From Hyphomicrobium sp. (GTDB lineage: Bacteria > Pseudomonadota > Alphaproteobacteria > Rhizobiales > Hyphomicrobiaceae): 64,000 bases of DNA. The DNA lies in NCBI GenBank assembly GCA_022843145.1, contig JALHOF010000003.1:186001-250000 (forward strand), written 5' to 3'. This document shows, one piece after another, positions 21,005-31,913 of the stretch (within the stretch, counting starts at the first letter, position 1; each line of letters begins with the position of its first letter). The notes beneath the pieces are model-generated. The model did not search any database. It saw only the letters and a list, made by a program, of their open reading frames with translations, and was not told where the DNA came from. Made by a program: the position numbers and the translations under genes.

Positions 21005-21313
21005 GCGAAGGGAACTATGTAGCGCAGGAGCGCGTCGTGTTCATAGGCGTGGAGCGCGACTTGGCAAGCGCCGTCAATTCCTCGTGCGGAAAAGCCATGC
21101 ACAGCTTGTGCACCGCTTGGCCGCGATCACGAGGGGCTCAAACACAATTCGCCATATTTTGCCGCTATACAATGAGGCGTTATCGGATCAAAATCATGAC
21201 ACTGATTCGGCGCGAGTTGCTGCGCAGGGAGACCTCCAACGGCGAGGCCCCGGGCGCGTGCGTTGCTTGCAGGACGGCGGATCAGGTTACCGGCACATGA
21301 AGAGGGTGTAGGC
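21005..21313. other. Divergent promoter region
   Basis: A 309-base gap between a minus-strand acyl-CoA gene and the plus-strand extensin-like gene. An AT-richer patch at about 21140-21200 (ACAATTCGCCATATTTTGCC, TATACAATG) is the likeliest promoter area for the latter. No gene can be supported. Confidence 0.4.
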
Positions 21314-24510
<3,197 letters not shown>

Positions 24511-24514
<4 letters not shown>

Positions 24515-25533
24515 GCGGCGGAGCGGGCCGAGGCGGCACAGGGCCGGTCGCGAGTGAAGCGGACATCATCGCTTACTTCGCGCCGCTGACGGCGCGGTTC
24601 CCGGGCGCGTTCGCGCTCAAAGACGATTGCGCGGCGTTCGCGCCGGAGCCGGGGTCCGAGATCGTACTCAACACCGACGCGGTGGCGGAGGGCGTGCATT
24701 TCCTCGCCGGAGACGGCGCGGCGGATGTTGCGTGGAAGGCGCTGGCGGTGAACGTGTCGGATCTCGCGGCCAAGGGCGCGCGGCCACGGGTGTATCTGAT
24801 GGCGCTGGCGTTTCCAGAGCCGCCGGGACGGGCGTGGTTGGAAGATTTCGCGCGCGGCCTCGCGGAAGCGCAGGAGCGGTTCGGGATCGAGCTCGCGGGC
24901 GGCGATACGGATCAGCGGCCGGGGCCGATGTCGGTAACGATCACGGCAGTGGGGGAAGTGCCGGCGGGACGGATGGTGCGGCGGGGCGCGGCGCGGCCGG
25001 GGGATGTTCTCTATGTCAGCGGAACGCTGGGCGACGCGGCGCTGGGGTTGAAGGTGCGGACGGAGACCGATCTGGCGGCGCGCTGGCGGCTTGGGGCGCC
25101 GCACGCGCAGGCGCTCGTCGCGCGCTATCTCAGGCCGGAGCCGCCGATCGAACTCGCGACCGTGCTGATGGCGCACGCCCGCGCGGCGATGGATATTTCC
25201 GATGGGCTCACCAAGGACCTCGGCCGCATGGCCAAGGCCAGCGGCTGCGGCGCGACGGTCGAGACGGCGAAACTGCCGATGTCGGCGGCGGTCGTCGCCG
25301 TCAATGCTGCGGATGCGCGAGCGGCGATGACGGCGATGCTGGCCGGCGGCGACGACTACGAAGTTCTGGCGGCGGTCGACCCGGCCGAGGCGCAGGCGTT
25401 CGAACGCGCGGCGGCGGCAGTGGGCGTGCGCGTGACGGCGATCGGGTCGATGAGGCCCGGCGCGGGCGTCGTCGTGCTCGATGGGCATAACCAGCCGATG
25501 GACATCATGCAATCGGGTTGGGATCATTTCTGA
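24511..25533 (+). CDS. thiL: Thiamine-monophosphate kinase
   Basis: A 340-residue ThiL, which phosphorylates thiamine monophosphate to the active cofactor thiamine pyrophosphate with ATP. Marks are LKDDCAAF (metal-binding Asp pair), VLNTDAVAEGVHF, WKALAVNVSDLAAKGARP, LAGGDTDQRPGPMSVTITA, AAMDISDGLTKDLGRM and LAGGDDYEVLAAV, all in the order of the PurM-like fold. It starts at GTG inside the preceding gene's stop (GTGA). The codon use shows a strong GC bias, like hemB. Confidence 0.93.
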
Positions 25534-25745
25534 ATATGAGCGCGCTAAGGCGCGGATGAGTATTGGAAAAGGATGCTCGGTCAAGCTCGTCAGCGGATCT
25601 GAGCTGACACTCGGATGCAACACAGTGATGCGTGGCCGACACTGGCGCGGCATCTCGGCGCTTGGTAAGCGGTCTTTGTTTGGCCATACGGGTCAAGAGA
25701 AGTTATGCAACCTGCACCGATCGTGCGCGTTTCCAGGACGACGGC

Positions 25746-25805
25746 ATGTCCAAAAAGCGCACGCACTCATCGAAATCGCTTCGCAGCAACGGCGTGACAC
25801 AGTGA
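25746..25805 (+). CDS. Possible 19-codon leader peptide ahead of the second L,D-transpeptidase
   Basis: A short frame, MSKKRTHSSKSLRSNGVTQ, with AGGA seven bases before its ATG. Its TGA overlaps the GTG start of the transpeptidase (GTGA at 25802). It could be a leader for coupled translation, or the true N-terminus if the reading frame shifts here or the sequence has an indel. It has no recognised family. Confidence 0.35.
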   Translation: MSKKRTHSSKSLRSNGVTQ

Positions 25806-27232
25806 CCGCGTCAGGCGACGCCCCGCAGCCCGATCAGGACGACGGACCCTTGAGCTTCTTTCCACTTACGACCTTAGCGAACATCCGCACGCGCTTCGTG
25901 ACCGTGCGCGGTGCGAGCGTCCTGGCGTTCACGCTCGTGACGGCGCTGTTCGTGGCCGGCCCACGCGCAGTCGCACAGGCGGCCGAAGCGAACTGGTGGG
26001 AGCAGATCCCGGGCTTTGGCGCACCGAACTATGATCGCAAGGGTGACAAACCGGATCGCAAGGAGCGCAAGACCGAGGCGCTCGACGACCTCCGCCCCGA
26101 CAGCACGCCGTGGCGCAGCGACATCATGCTACAGTCGCTCGACGGCGCGATCAGACAGTACGAGCAGATCGTCTCGAGAGGCGGCTGGCCGAGCATTCCG
26201 TCAAATCGCATGATCCGGCCAGGCGACGACGACGAGCGAATTTCGAATGTTCGCCGGCGACTTCGCGCCAGCGGCGATCTGCCTGGCAAGTCGACGGGCT
26301 ACGAGTCGAATACGTTCGACGACGACCTCGAGCAGGCGGTGCGGCGCTTCCAGGGCCGCCACGGCATCCGCGTCACCGGCCGCATCGATCGCCCGACGTT
26401 CGCGGTGTTGAACGTCTCGGCGGAAGCGCGGCTGGCCCAGCTCAGGCTGAACTACAACCGCATCCGCGACCTGCTGGCGGAACGGCTCGATGATCGCTAC
26501 GTGCTCGTCAACGTGCCGGCGTTCCAGCTCGAGGCCGTCGAGCGCCACGAATCCGTGCAGCGCCACCGCGTCATCGTCGGCCGTGAAGGACGCGAGACAC
26601 CGCAACTCAGGGCATCGATCCGGGCGTTGAATTTCTTCCCCTATTGGCGCGTGCCGGAGAGTGTGGCGACGCTCGACCTGATTCCCAAGCTCCGCAAGGA
26701 GCCGGAGTACATCACCAACGAGAAGATTCGCGTCCTGACCGGCAACTACAACGGGCCGGAGATCGACGCGACCAACATCGACTGGAATACGGCCGACGGA
26801 AAGTCGATCCGCTTCCGTCAAGATCCGGGTCCGCAGAATGCGCTGGGCCTCGTGCGCATCGACATGCCGAACGAGCACGGCGTCTACATGCACGACACGC
26901 CGTTGAAGCCGCTGTTCGAGCAGCGCGGGCGTGCGTTCAGCGCGGGATGCGTGCGCGTCCAGGGCGTGTTTGAGCTCGTCGAGTGGATCGCCAGAAGCGA
27001 AGCGGGCTGGGAGCAGCCGGGCCGTGTGCAGGACGTGCTGGCGGCAGGACAGGCCGTGGACTTGACGCTGACCCGCCCGATCCCGGTCTATTTCGCCTAC
27101 ATCACGGCTTGGGCAGAGCCGAGCGGCCGCGTCGAATTCCGTCCCGACATCTACGGGCGAGACGGCGCGGGCGACGGCGACGGCCAGAAGGACCCGGACG
27201 CCCCGCCGCCGGCTCCCGGCTTGGCGCCCTGA
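25802..27232 (+). CDS. L,D-transpeptidase (YkuD) with peptidoglycan-binding domain, second paralogue
   Basis: A protein of about 476 residues with the same architecture as the one at 17279. A membrane or signal segment lies at about residues 35-60 (GASVLAFTLVTALFVAG before AQAAEANWW). A PG-binding region follows (DDERISNVRRRLRASGDL ... QAVRRFQGRHGIRVTGRIDR), then YkuD from RYVLVNVPAFQLEAV to the catalytic stretch MHDTPLKPLF ... RAFSAGCVRVQG with the nucleophile Cys. The tail is Asp/Gly/Pro-rich. The start is uncertain: the GTG at 25802 lacks a strong Shine-Dalgarno but overlaps a short upstream frame. A terminator hairpin follows. Confidence 0.85.
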   Translation: MTASGDAPQPDQDDGPLSFFPLTTLANIRTRFVTVRGASVLAFTLVTALFVAGPRAVAQAAEANWWEQIPGFGAPNYDRKGDKPDRKERKTEALDDLRPDSTPWRSDIMLQSLDGAIRQYEQIVSRGGWPSIPSNRMIRPGDDDERISNVRRRLRASGDLPGKSTGYESNTFDDDLEQAVRRFQGRHGIRVTGRIDRPTFAVLNVSAEARLAQLRLNYNRIRDLLAERLDDRYVLVNVPAFQLEAVERHESVQRHRVIVGREGRETPQLRASIRALNFFPYWRVPESVATLDLIPKLRKEPEYITNEKIRVLTGNYNGPEIDATNIDWNTADGKSIRFRQDPGPQNALGLVRIDMPNEHGVYMHDTPLKPLFEQRGRAFSAGCVRVQGVFELVEWIARSEAGWEQPGRVQDVLAAGQAVDLTLTRPIPVYFAYITAWAEPSGRVEFRPDIYGRDGAGDGDGQKDPDAPPPAPGLAP

Positions 27233-27646
27233 GCCGACGGTTTACGCGTCTTCGAGTTTTCAACGCCGTTCCAGCCAACGCCGGGACGGCGTTTTCGTGT
27301 TCGGGGTTCAGCCGCCACCTTGCGGTTGCCATGCAACGCTCTGCCCAGTCCCGGCCGCCTCGCACCATCTTGGTGGCGGGACGGTCGGCCGTTGGGAGAT
27401 GCCGGCTCAATTCGGCTCAAGCGGACGAGTTGAGCATATTCCATTATACTGAACATGATTCTGTAGGGTTGGTCCGCGGCGCCTGAGCGGTTTTGGCGGC
27501 CGCGTCACTATTCGTTAATCCCGCGTTTACCTTGACGATCTAGCGCTTGTTGCTGCGCAGCACGTGGCTGCCGCGTCGATTTTCACGAGCCTGCGGCTTG
27601 GTGCCGAGGAAGCCCGAGCCGAACACCACCTGGAGAGATCGCCCGC
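27233..27646. other. Intergenic region after the second L,D-transpeptidase
   Basis: Besides the terminator at its left end, this 414-base stretch has an AT-richer patch at 27428-27470 (TTGAGCATATTCCATTATAC) and at 27505-27540 that could be promoter sequence for the next gene. No gene is evident. Confidence 0.4.
27262..27297 (+). terminator. Terminator downstream of the second L,D-transpeptidase
   Basis: Stem AACGCCGT (27262-27269) with ACGGCGTT (27286-27293), followed by TTCG; the stem end supplies GTTTT as a short T-run. It starts 29 bases past the stop codon. Confidence 0.65.
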
Positions 27647-28597
27647 ATGCGCGCTTCATTCGCCTCGCTGACCTTGATCGTCGCCATCGGTTCGGCGGCT
27701 GGCTTGGCGGCGCTTCCGATGAGCGAGGCTCTGGCTCAGTCCGCAGCCAAGGGTGAGAGCTACAAGATCATCAGCGAGGACGGCAACGAAGGGCGGCGCA
27801 GCATCTCGGTGCGCCTTGCCGGTCGCGTGAGCGAAGCGGAGATCAAGCGGCTGGCCGACGGACTGATCGCCAAGCGGCGTGCGGCGAGCGGGCGCGTCGT
27901 GGTCCGTCTCTATCTCGACGGCATGGCGCTCGATCAGGCGCCGTGGGCGGTCGCGACCTACCAGTCGGACCTGAAGATCGCCATCAGCGGCCTGAAGCTC
28001 GAAGAGGAAGAGCTGTACCTGTCCGAGCTGCGCAACGATCGCCGCCAGATCGTCGGCGCCTGGCTGACGTCGCCGCCTGCGGTGCCGGGGCGGCTCGCGA
28101 TCTATCGCGACAAGGGCAAGGTGTTTGCCGAGTGGCGGCTGCGCAATGGTTTGAAGACGGTGGATGAGTTGGAAGAGAGCCGCGTCAACCGAGGCCGCCG
28201 CTATGATGTCAAGGGCGAGAACGCCGGGCACTTCGTGGTCACGGCGGCGGGCGTGCTCGAAATGCGCGATGCCGACAAGCTGATTGCGGTCGCGGAACGA
28301 ATTGCACCGGAGCGGCTCGCTCCAGCCGCGCCGGGGAACGCGCCGGTGGCGCAGTCGGCGACCCCGCTGCCGCCGGTGACAACGCCGGCTGGCGCAAATG
28401 CCGCCGCCGCCTCGGCCGCTGAGCGCGCCGTGGCGGGCGCGGAGGATGCCGACCCGGCGGCGGACGCCGCGCCGATCACCGCCGCGGTGCCGAAAGCGCA
28501 GCCCCGGAAGCGCATTGTACGGTCGCAGCCAGCCCAGCCGGTGAAATCGGCGTCGAGAGCCGACACTGGCCCGATCATGCGGCTGCAGGGGCAGTAG
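27647..28597 (+). CDS. Exported protein of unknown function
   Basis: A 316-residue protein with a signal peptide (residues 1-30, SLTLIVAIGSAAGLAAL then SEALAQ before SAAKGES). The middle, about residues 35-215, is a folded-looking domain with ISVRLAGRVSEAEIKRLADGLIAKR, VVVRLYLDGMALDQAPWAVATY and LKTVDELEESRVNRGRRYDVK; the regular beta/alpha pattern is clear but I cannot name a family. The last 100 residues are Ala/Pro-rich and basic at the end. It is the last host gene before the left end of element 1. A Shine-Dalgarno (GGAGAG) lies about 10 bases upstream. Confidence 0.7.
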   Translation: MRASFASLTLIVAIGSAAGLAALPMSEALAQSAAKGESYKIISEDGNEGRRSISVRLAGRVSEAEIKRLADGLIAKRRAASGRVVVRLYLDGMALDQAPWAVATYQSDLKIAISGLKLEEEELYLSELRNDRRQIVGAWLTSPPAVPGRLAIYRDKGKVFAEWRLRNGLKTVDELEESRVNRGRRYDVKGENAGHFVVTAAGVLEMRDADKLIAVAERIAPERLAPAAPGNAPVAQSATPLPPVTTPAGANAAAASAAERAVAGAEDADPAADAAPITAAVPKAQPRKRIVRSQPAQPVKSASRADTGPIMRLQGQ

Positions 28598-28923
28598 TCA
28601 GAACTTGACCTGAACGCCACAAAAGGCGGCGCCGAAGATCGGCGACCTGTCGCCGAGCCGCGCTCGTCCGCGTGCATGCGGGACGCCGCAGCAGAGACTT
28701 GCGCATCGAAACACCGAGGTCACTTCGGAATTTCGGCCGACGTTGTGATCGTCAGCACGGGCTGGAACAACGTGCGAGAGGGGCGTGCCGGTGGTGAGCA
28801 TTCTGGTAAGCGCACTGCGGTGGCCGCGACGAGTAAATCAAAGGGGCAGACCGCAGCCGCCTTGGTGACCCAGAAGAAGCGGTGAGTCTGCCGGTTTTCG
28901 ACCGAAAGACCGGAAATGGAAGG

Positions 28924-28948
28924 CCAAGATGGCTCCGCGGGTAGGATT
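28924..28948. repeat. attL core of element 1
   Basis: Identical over 25 bases to 49165-49189. It starts CCAAGATGGCTCCGCGG and ends GTAGGATT, and copies the 3' end of tRNA-Asn including the CCA. The next base differs, marking the junction. Confidence 0.92.
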
Positions 28949-28994
28949 GCAGAGCCAGAAGCGCTGTTGATTTCAAATAAATAATTCGGCCTCT

Positions 28995-29030
28995 GCGGCA
29001 CGTTCTGTGGCACAAGTTGTGGCACAAGGA
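28995..29030 (+). repeat. Left arm-type repeats of element 1 (three 12-bp units)
   Basis: GCGGCACGTTCT, GTGGCACAAGTT and GTGGCACAAGGA follow each other without gap. The same consensus, G(T/C)GGCACAA plus three bases, recurs three times at the other end (49048-49083). Their place 46 bases inside attL fits integrase arm sites. Confidence 0.75.
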
Positions 29031-29052
29031 GTCGTTCGGAGAGGCTCACGAA

Positions 29053-30354
29053 ATGGCTGGTGGCAAGGCTTATCTGAGACGGCGGGCCGGCGTCTGGCAC
29101 TACCGTCGGCGGGTCCCGGCGGATCTAGTACAACTCGACACCCGCGGCGAGGTCCGTGTGACCACGGGGAAGCGAGAGTTTGCCGCCGCCATCGTGATCG
29201 CCGAGCGGATCAACGCCCAGCTCGAGGCCCATTGGAGGGCGCTCTCAGAAGCCGCGGCCCGCGGCCAAGCGCCATCGAGCACGGCCGACCGGTTCCTTGC
29301 CGCCGTCAAGCTCGCGCGCCAGATGGGCATCGCCTATCGGCCCGCCGATGATCTCGCCGCTGGTCCGCTTTCCGAACTCCTGGCGCGCATCGAGACGCTC
29401 GAGGATCGCGGTGCCGTGGGGTCGGCGCCGGTGGTGGCAGCCGTGCTCGGCGGTGCGCAGCGGCCATCCGTGCGGCTCTCCGAGCTGTTCTCGAGCTACG
29501 AGGGTTTTTCAGGCGACCAACTGATCGGTAAGTCACCAGATCAGGTTCGCAAGTGGCGGAACCCACGACTCCGCGCTGTGTCGAACATTCTCGAAGTCGT
29601 GGGCGACAAGCCTCTAGCCGACATCACACGGGACGACGCGCTCGACTTTCGTGCGTGGTGGCTCGATCGCGTCCGCGACGAGGGATACGACCAGGGCAGC
29701 GCCAACAAGGATCTCGGCCACCTCGCCAACATGATGCGCACGCTCGACGAGGCGTGGCGGCTCGGCCTCTCGCGGCCGTTAGAGGGCGTCCGCATCGCCG
29801 GTGAGCGGCACAACCCGCGCATCCCCTACGAACCGTCGTTCGTGCGCGAGCGCATATTGCCGGGTCGTGAGCTTGGCGGGCTCAATGCAGAGGCGCGCGC
29901 GATCGTGCGCATGGTGGCGGCGACGGGCCTGCGGCCTTCCGAGGTGGCGGCACTGACCAGTGCACGCATCGTGCTCGAGGCGGAGGTGCCGCACGTGAAG
30001 ATTCGGCCAGAGGCGCGCCAGCTGAAGACTCGGCAGTCGGAACGCGACATGCCGCTGGTCGGTATCGCGCTTGAGGTGATGACCGAGCACCGCGAAGGAT
30101 TCCCGCGCTACCGCGACGCGCCGGATTCGCTCTCGGCCACCGTCAACAAGGCGCTGGGCGCCGCCGGACTTCGGCCGACGCCAGAGCACACGCTCTACTC
30201 GCTGCGGCATACCTTCAAGGACCGACTGATCGCGCTCGAGGCGCCGGAGCGGGTGCAGGATGCTCTGATGGGCCATGCGGTTCGGGGCATCGAGTATGGA
30301 TCGGGCCCAAGCCTCGCGCAGCGGGCGGAGTGGCTGGCGAAGGTGTGGGGTTAA
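29053..30354 (+). CDS. Tyrosine recombinase / phage integrase of element 1
   Basis: A 433-residue tyrosine recombinase that should insert and excise the element at tRNA-Asn. The N-terminal part (GGKAYLRRRAGVWHYRRRVP) looks like an arm-binding domain, residues about 140-245 are the SAM-like core-binding domain, and the catalytic domain follows. Catalytic residues seen are Arg294 (TGLRPSEVA), a Lys candidate at 325 (ARQLKTRQSERDMPL), Arg385 in LYSLRHTF, His408 in LMGHAVRG and the nucleophile Tyr415 in IEYGSG. The ATG at 29053 has GGAGAGG eight bases upstream; an in-frame GTG further up would read through the arm repeats. Confidence 0.93.
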   Translation: MAGGKAYLRRRAGVWHYRRRVPADLVQLDTRGEVRVTTGKREFAAAIVIAERINAQLEAHWRALSEAAARGQAPSSTADRFLAAVKLARQMGIAYRPADDLAAGPLSELLARIETLEDRGAVGSAPVVAAVLGGAQRPSVRLSELFSSYEGFSGDQLIGKSPDQVRKWRNPRLRAVSNILEVVGDKPLADITRDDALDFRAWWLDRVRDEGYDQGSANKDLGHLANMMRTLDEAWRLGLSRPLEGVRIAGERHNPRIPYEPSFVRERILPGRELGGLNAEARAIVRMVAATGLRPSEVAALTSARIVLEAEVPHVKIRPEARQLKTRQSERDMPLVGIALEVMTEHREGFPRYRDAPDSLSATVNKALGAAGLRPTPEHTLYSLRHTFKDRLIALEAPERVQDALMGHAVRGIEYGSGPSLAQRAEWLAKVWG

Positions 30355-30551
30355 GCCGCGTGATCGACGCGGGCGGCGAGCATGGCCCGGGCGCGGGCCA
30401 CGGCGTCCTGTCGGCTCGCGCGCTGGGCGAGTTCACCTTCGATCCGCTCGAAAATCGCAGCGTAGACCTCGCCGCCGGGTGCCGCCACGATCCGCGCCGC
30501 GGCGTGCAGCGCGCGCTCGATCCTGGCGGTTGTGATGGCGGGTGCGGGCAT
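30351..30551 (-). CDS. Small helical protein beside the integrase
   Basis: A 66-residue, Ala/Arg-rich, helical protein (TARIERALHAAARIVAAPGG, IFERIEGELAQRA). It faces the integrase tail to tail, with stop codons overlapping by four bases. Small proteins of this kind beside integrases are common in alphaproteobacterial elements, which raises confidence, but I know no function for them. No clear Shine-Dalgarno is seen. Confidence 0.5.
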   Translation of the reverse strand: MPAPAITTARIERALHAAARIVAAPGGEVYAAIFERIEGELAQRASRQDAVARARAMLAARVDHAA

Positions 30552-30639
30552 CGTCTCGCGGAGTGCTCTGTTGCTCTAGGAGGGAGCGTAGAGAGCCGGC
30601 GATGCGAGTCGCCCGAACACGGGTCCGAGCACTTGAGTT

Positions 30640-31392
30640 CTACCAGGGAAGTCGGACAAGAACGCCGCTTTCGATCTGCCGGCGAGTCTCGGCGTTGTCC
30701 GGCGCGCGCCTCGTCAGCTTGGCGAGCTTGAACAGCCCGACATGCTGTTGAAGGATCTGCCAGATGTCGCTACGGGAGATTACGCGGACGGTGGTGCCGA
30801 TATCACCGGTGGGCTGATTGCCATTGCGCCAGCGCTCCAAGGACCTCTTAACGCGAGCGGTCGCGGCGACGAGTGGGTCGCCGCCATCGTCACGAGAGTC
30901 GACCTCGGGCTGGGCTTCGCAGACGACCCGCCGACACGCCTCCCCTATTCGAAGGCCGTCGGCAAGCGCCGCCTCGACCCGCTGTGGCAGTCGGTTCTCC
31001 TGGTCAGATACGCGCCCTTCAATCTGGTCGAGCAGCTCTGCGGATCCCGGGCCGGCGATGCCCCAGGCGATCATGGCCGACATGGCATTGCTGAACGCAG
31101 GGTCGCGCGTGGCCTCCGAAGCGTGGCTCAGAAGTCGGTAGGTGTCGTTCGGCGTCCGATCGATCCCTGCTGGATCCGCATGGGCCGTGCGTTCACTCCA
31201 CGACAGTCCGCGCTGTAACGGAACGACCTCATCCGGAGGAACGTCCCACTCACCGGTCCGCCCATCGGATTTATTTCTCAGCCGCTTGGTGCCGCGCCGC
31301 ACGGATCTGGCGCTGCGCATGAAGCGCGTGTGCTGGACAATCTCGTGGCCGGGGAACTCGTCACCCGGCGTGGTCCGCTCCCGACGTGCCAC
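30640..31392 (-). CDS. Hypothetical protein of element 1
   Basis: A 250-residue protein with a GTG start and GGAGG five bases upstream, which supports this frame over the overlapping plus-strand frames. The N-terminus is basic (SARSVRRGTKRLRNK), the middle helical (LSHASEATRDPAFSNAMSAM, ELLDQIEGRVSDQENRLPQRV) and the end basic (LFKLAKLTRRAPDNAETRRQ). I do not recognise a family. It runs opposite to the alpA-initiator genes and could be a regulator of that divergent region, by position only. Confidence 0.55.
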   Translation of the reverse strand: MARRERTTPGDEFPGHEIVQHTRFMRSARSVRRGTKRLRNKSDGRTGEWDVPPDEVVPLQRGLSWSERTAHADPAGIDRTPNDTYRLLSHASEATRDPAFSNAMSAMIAWGIAGPGSAELLDQIEGRVSDQENRLPQRVEAALADGLRIGEACRRVVCEAQPEVDSRDDGGDPLVAATARVKRSLERWRNGNQPTGDIGTTVRVISRSDIWQILQQHVGLFKLAKLTRRAPDNAETRRQIESGVLVRLPW

Positions 31393-31499
31393 CTGCCCCT
31401 CCGATCAGAACACCGATCCATGCACCCGTGTCCCGGCGAATCGTAACCGCATCGCCTACAGACGACAACAGATGTCGCCGTGTTCAAACGGAGTCTGCC

Positions 31500-31748
31500 G
31501 TGGATAGCCACAACGCAGTCGGTCGCACCGAACTGGTAGCGCCGCCGACCGGGCCGTACATGTCGAGCGCCGAGTTCGCGCAGTATGCGCGATTGGCCGA
31601 ACGCACACCGTCCGTCTGGCGTGGGCGGAACATCGGGCCGCCGTGGATCAAATGTGGCCGCCGCGTTCTGTATCGGCGCGACGACGTAGACGCGTGGCTG
31701 CGCGCGCGGTTGGTGAGTCCGGTGGAACCGATCAGGTTTGCTGACTAG
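31500..31748 (+). CDS. AlpA-like / excisionase-type helix-turn-helix protein
   Basis: An 82-residue protein starting at GTG with GGAG nine bases upstream. It has the MerR-like winged helix of AlpA and excisionase proteins: MSSAEFAQYARLAERTPSVWRGRNIGPPWIKCGRRVLYRRDDVDAWLRARL, in which the last part (VLYRRDDVDAWL) is the standard wing and helix. Such proteins direct excision or switch on element genes. It lies directly upstream of the initiator gene, as its counterpart does in element 2. Confidence 0.8.
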   Translation: MDSHNAVGRTELVAPPTGPYMSSAEFAQYARLAERTPSVWRGRNIGPPWIKCGRRVLYRRDDVDAWLRARLVSPVEPIRFAD

Positions 31749-31750
31749 CG

Positions 31751-31805
31751 GCGCTGGGTGCCGCCGTCAGCCGATCCCGTTGCGTTAGTTGCGTTTGTTG
31801 CGTCC
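31751..31805 (+). promoter_or_regulatory. Noncoding block after alpA shared with element 2, with GTTGCGTT repeats
   Basis: GCGCTGGGTGCCGCCGTC (31751-31768) is followed by three 9-bp direct repeats, GTTGCGTTA, GTTGCGTTT and GTTGCGTCC (31779-31805). Element 2 has the same block after its alpA gene (58560-58577 and 58597-58614), differing at one base in the first part. Confidence 0.7.
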
Positions 31806-31818
31806 GCGTAAAAGCCAG

Positions 31819-31844
31819 AGCCGCCGGGTGTGATCCCGGCGGCT
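31819..31844 (+). terminator. Hairpin between alpA and the initiator gene
   Basis: A perfect 10-bp stem AGCCGCCGGG with CCCGGCGGCT and a 6-base loop. There is no T-run, so it may be a transcript end or an RNA control hairpin ahead of the initiator. Confidence 0.55.
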
Positions 31845-31913
31845 CGTAGGACAACGCGACGGTGCGCGCTGATCAGTGGTGGCAGCCTGATTCGTACAGC
31901 AATCCGCCGTCGC

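Larger units (their letters stand above)
28598..29052. other. Host/element 1 junction region without a gene
   Basis: This 455-base stretch covers the host sequence after the exported-protein gene, the left attachment repeat (28924-28948), an AT-rich patch (28965-28990) and the left arm-type repeats (28995-29030). No coding frame is convincing. Confidence 0.6.

Noticed and set aside
30742-31218. A 158-codon plus-strand frame in element 1
   Set aside because: The minus-strand gene at 30640-31392 covers the same bases and has a clear Shine-Dalgarno; this frame has none that fits better and no recognisable family.
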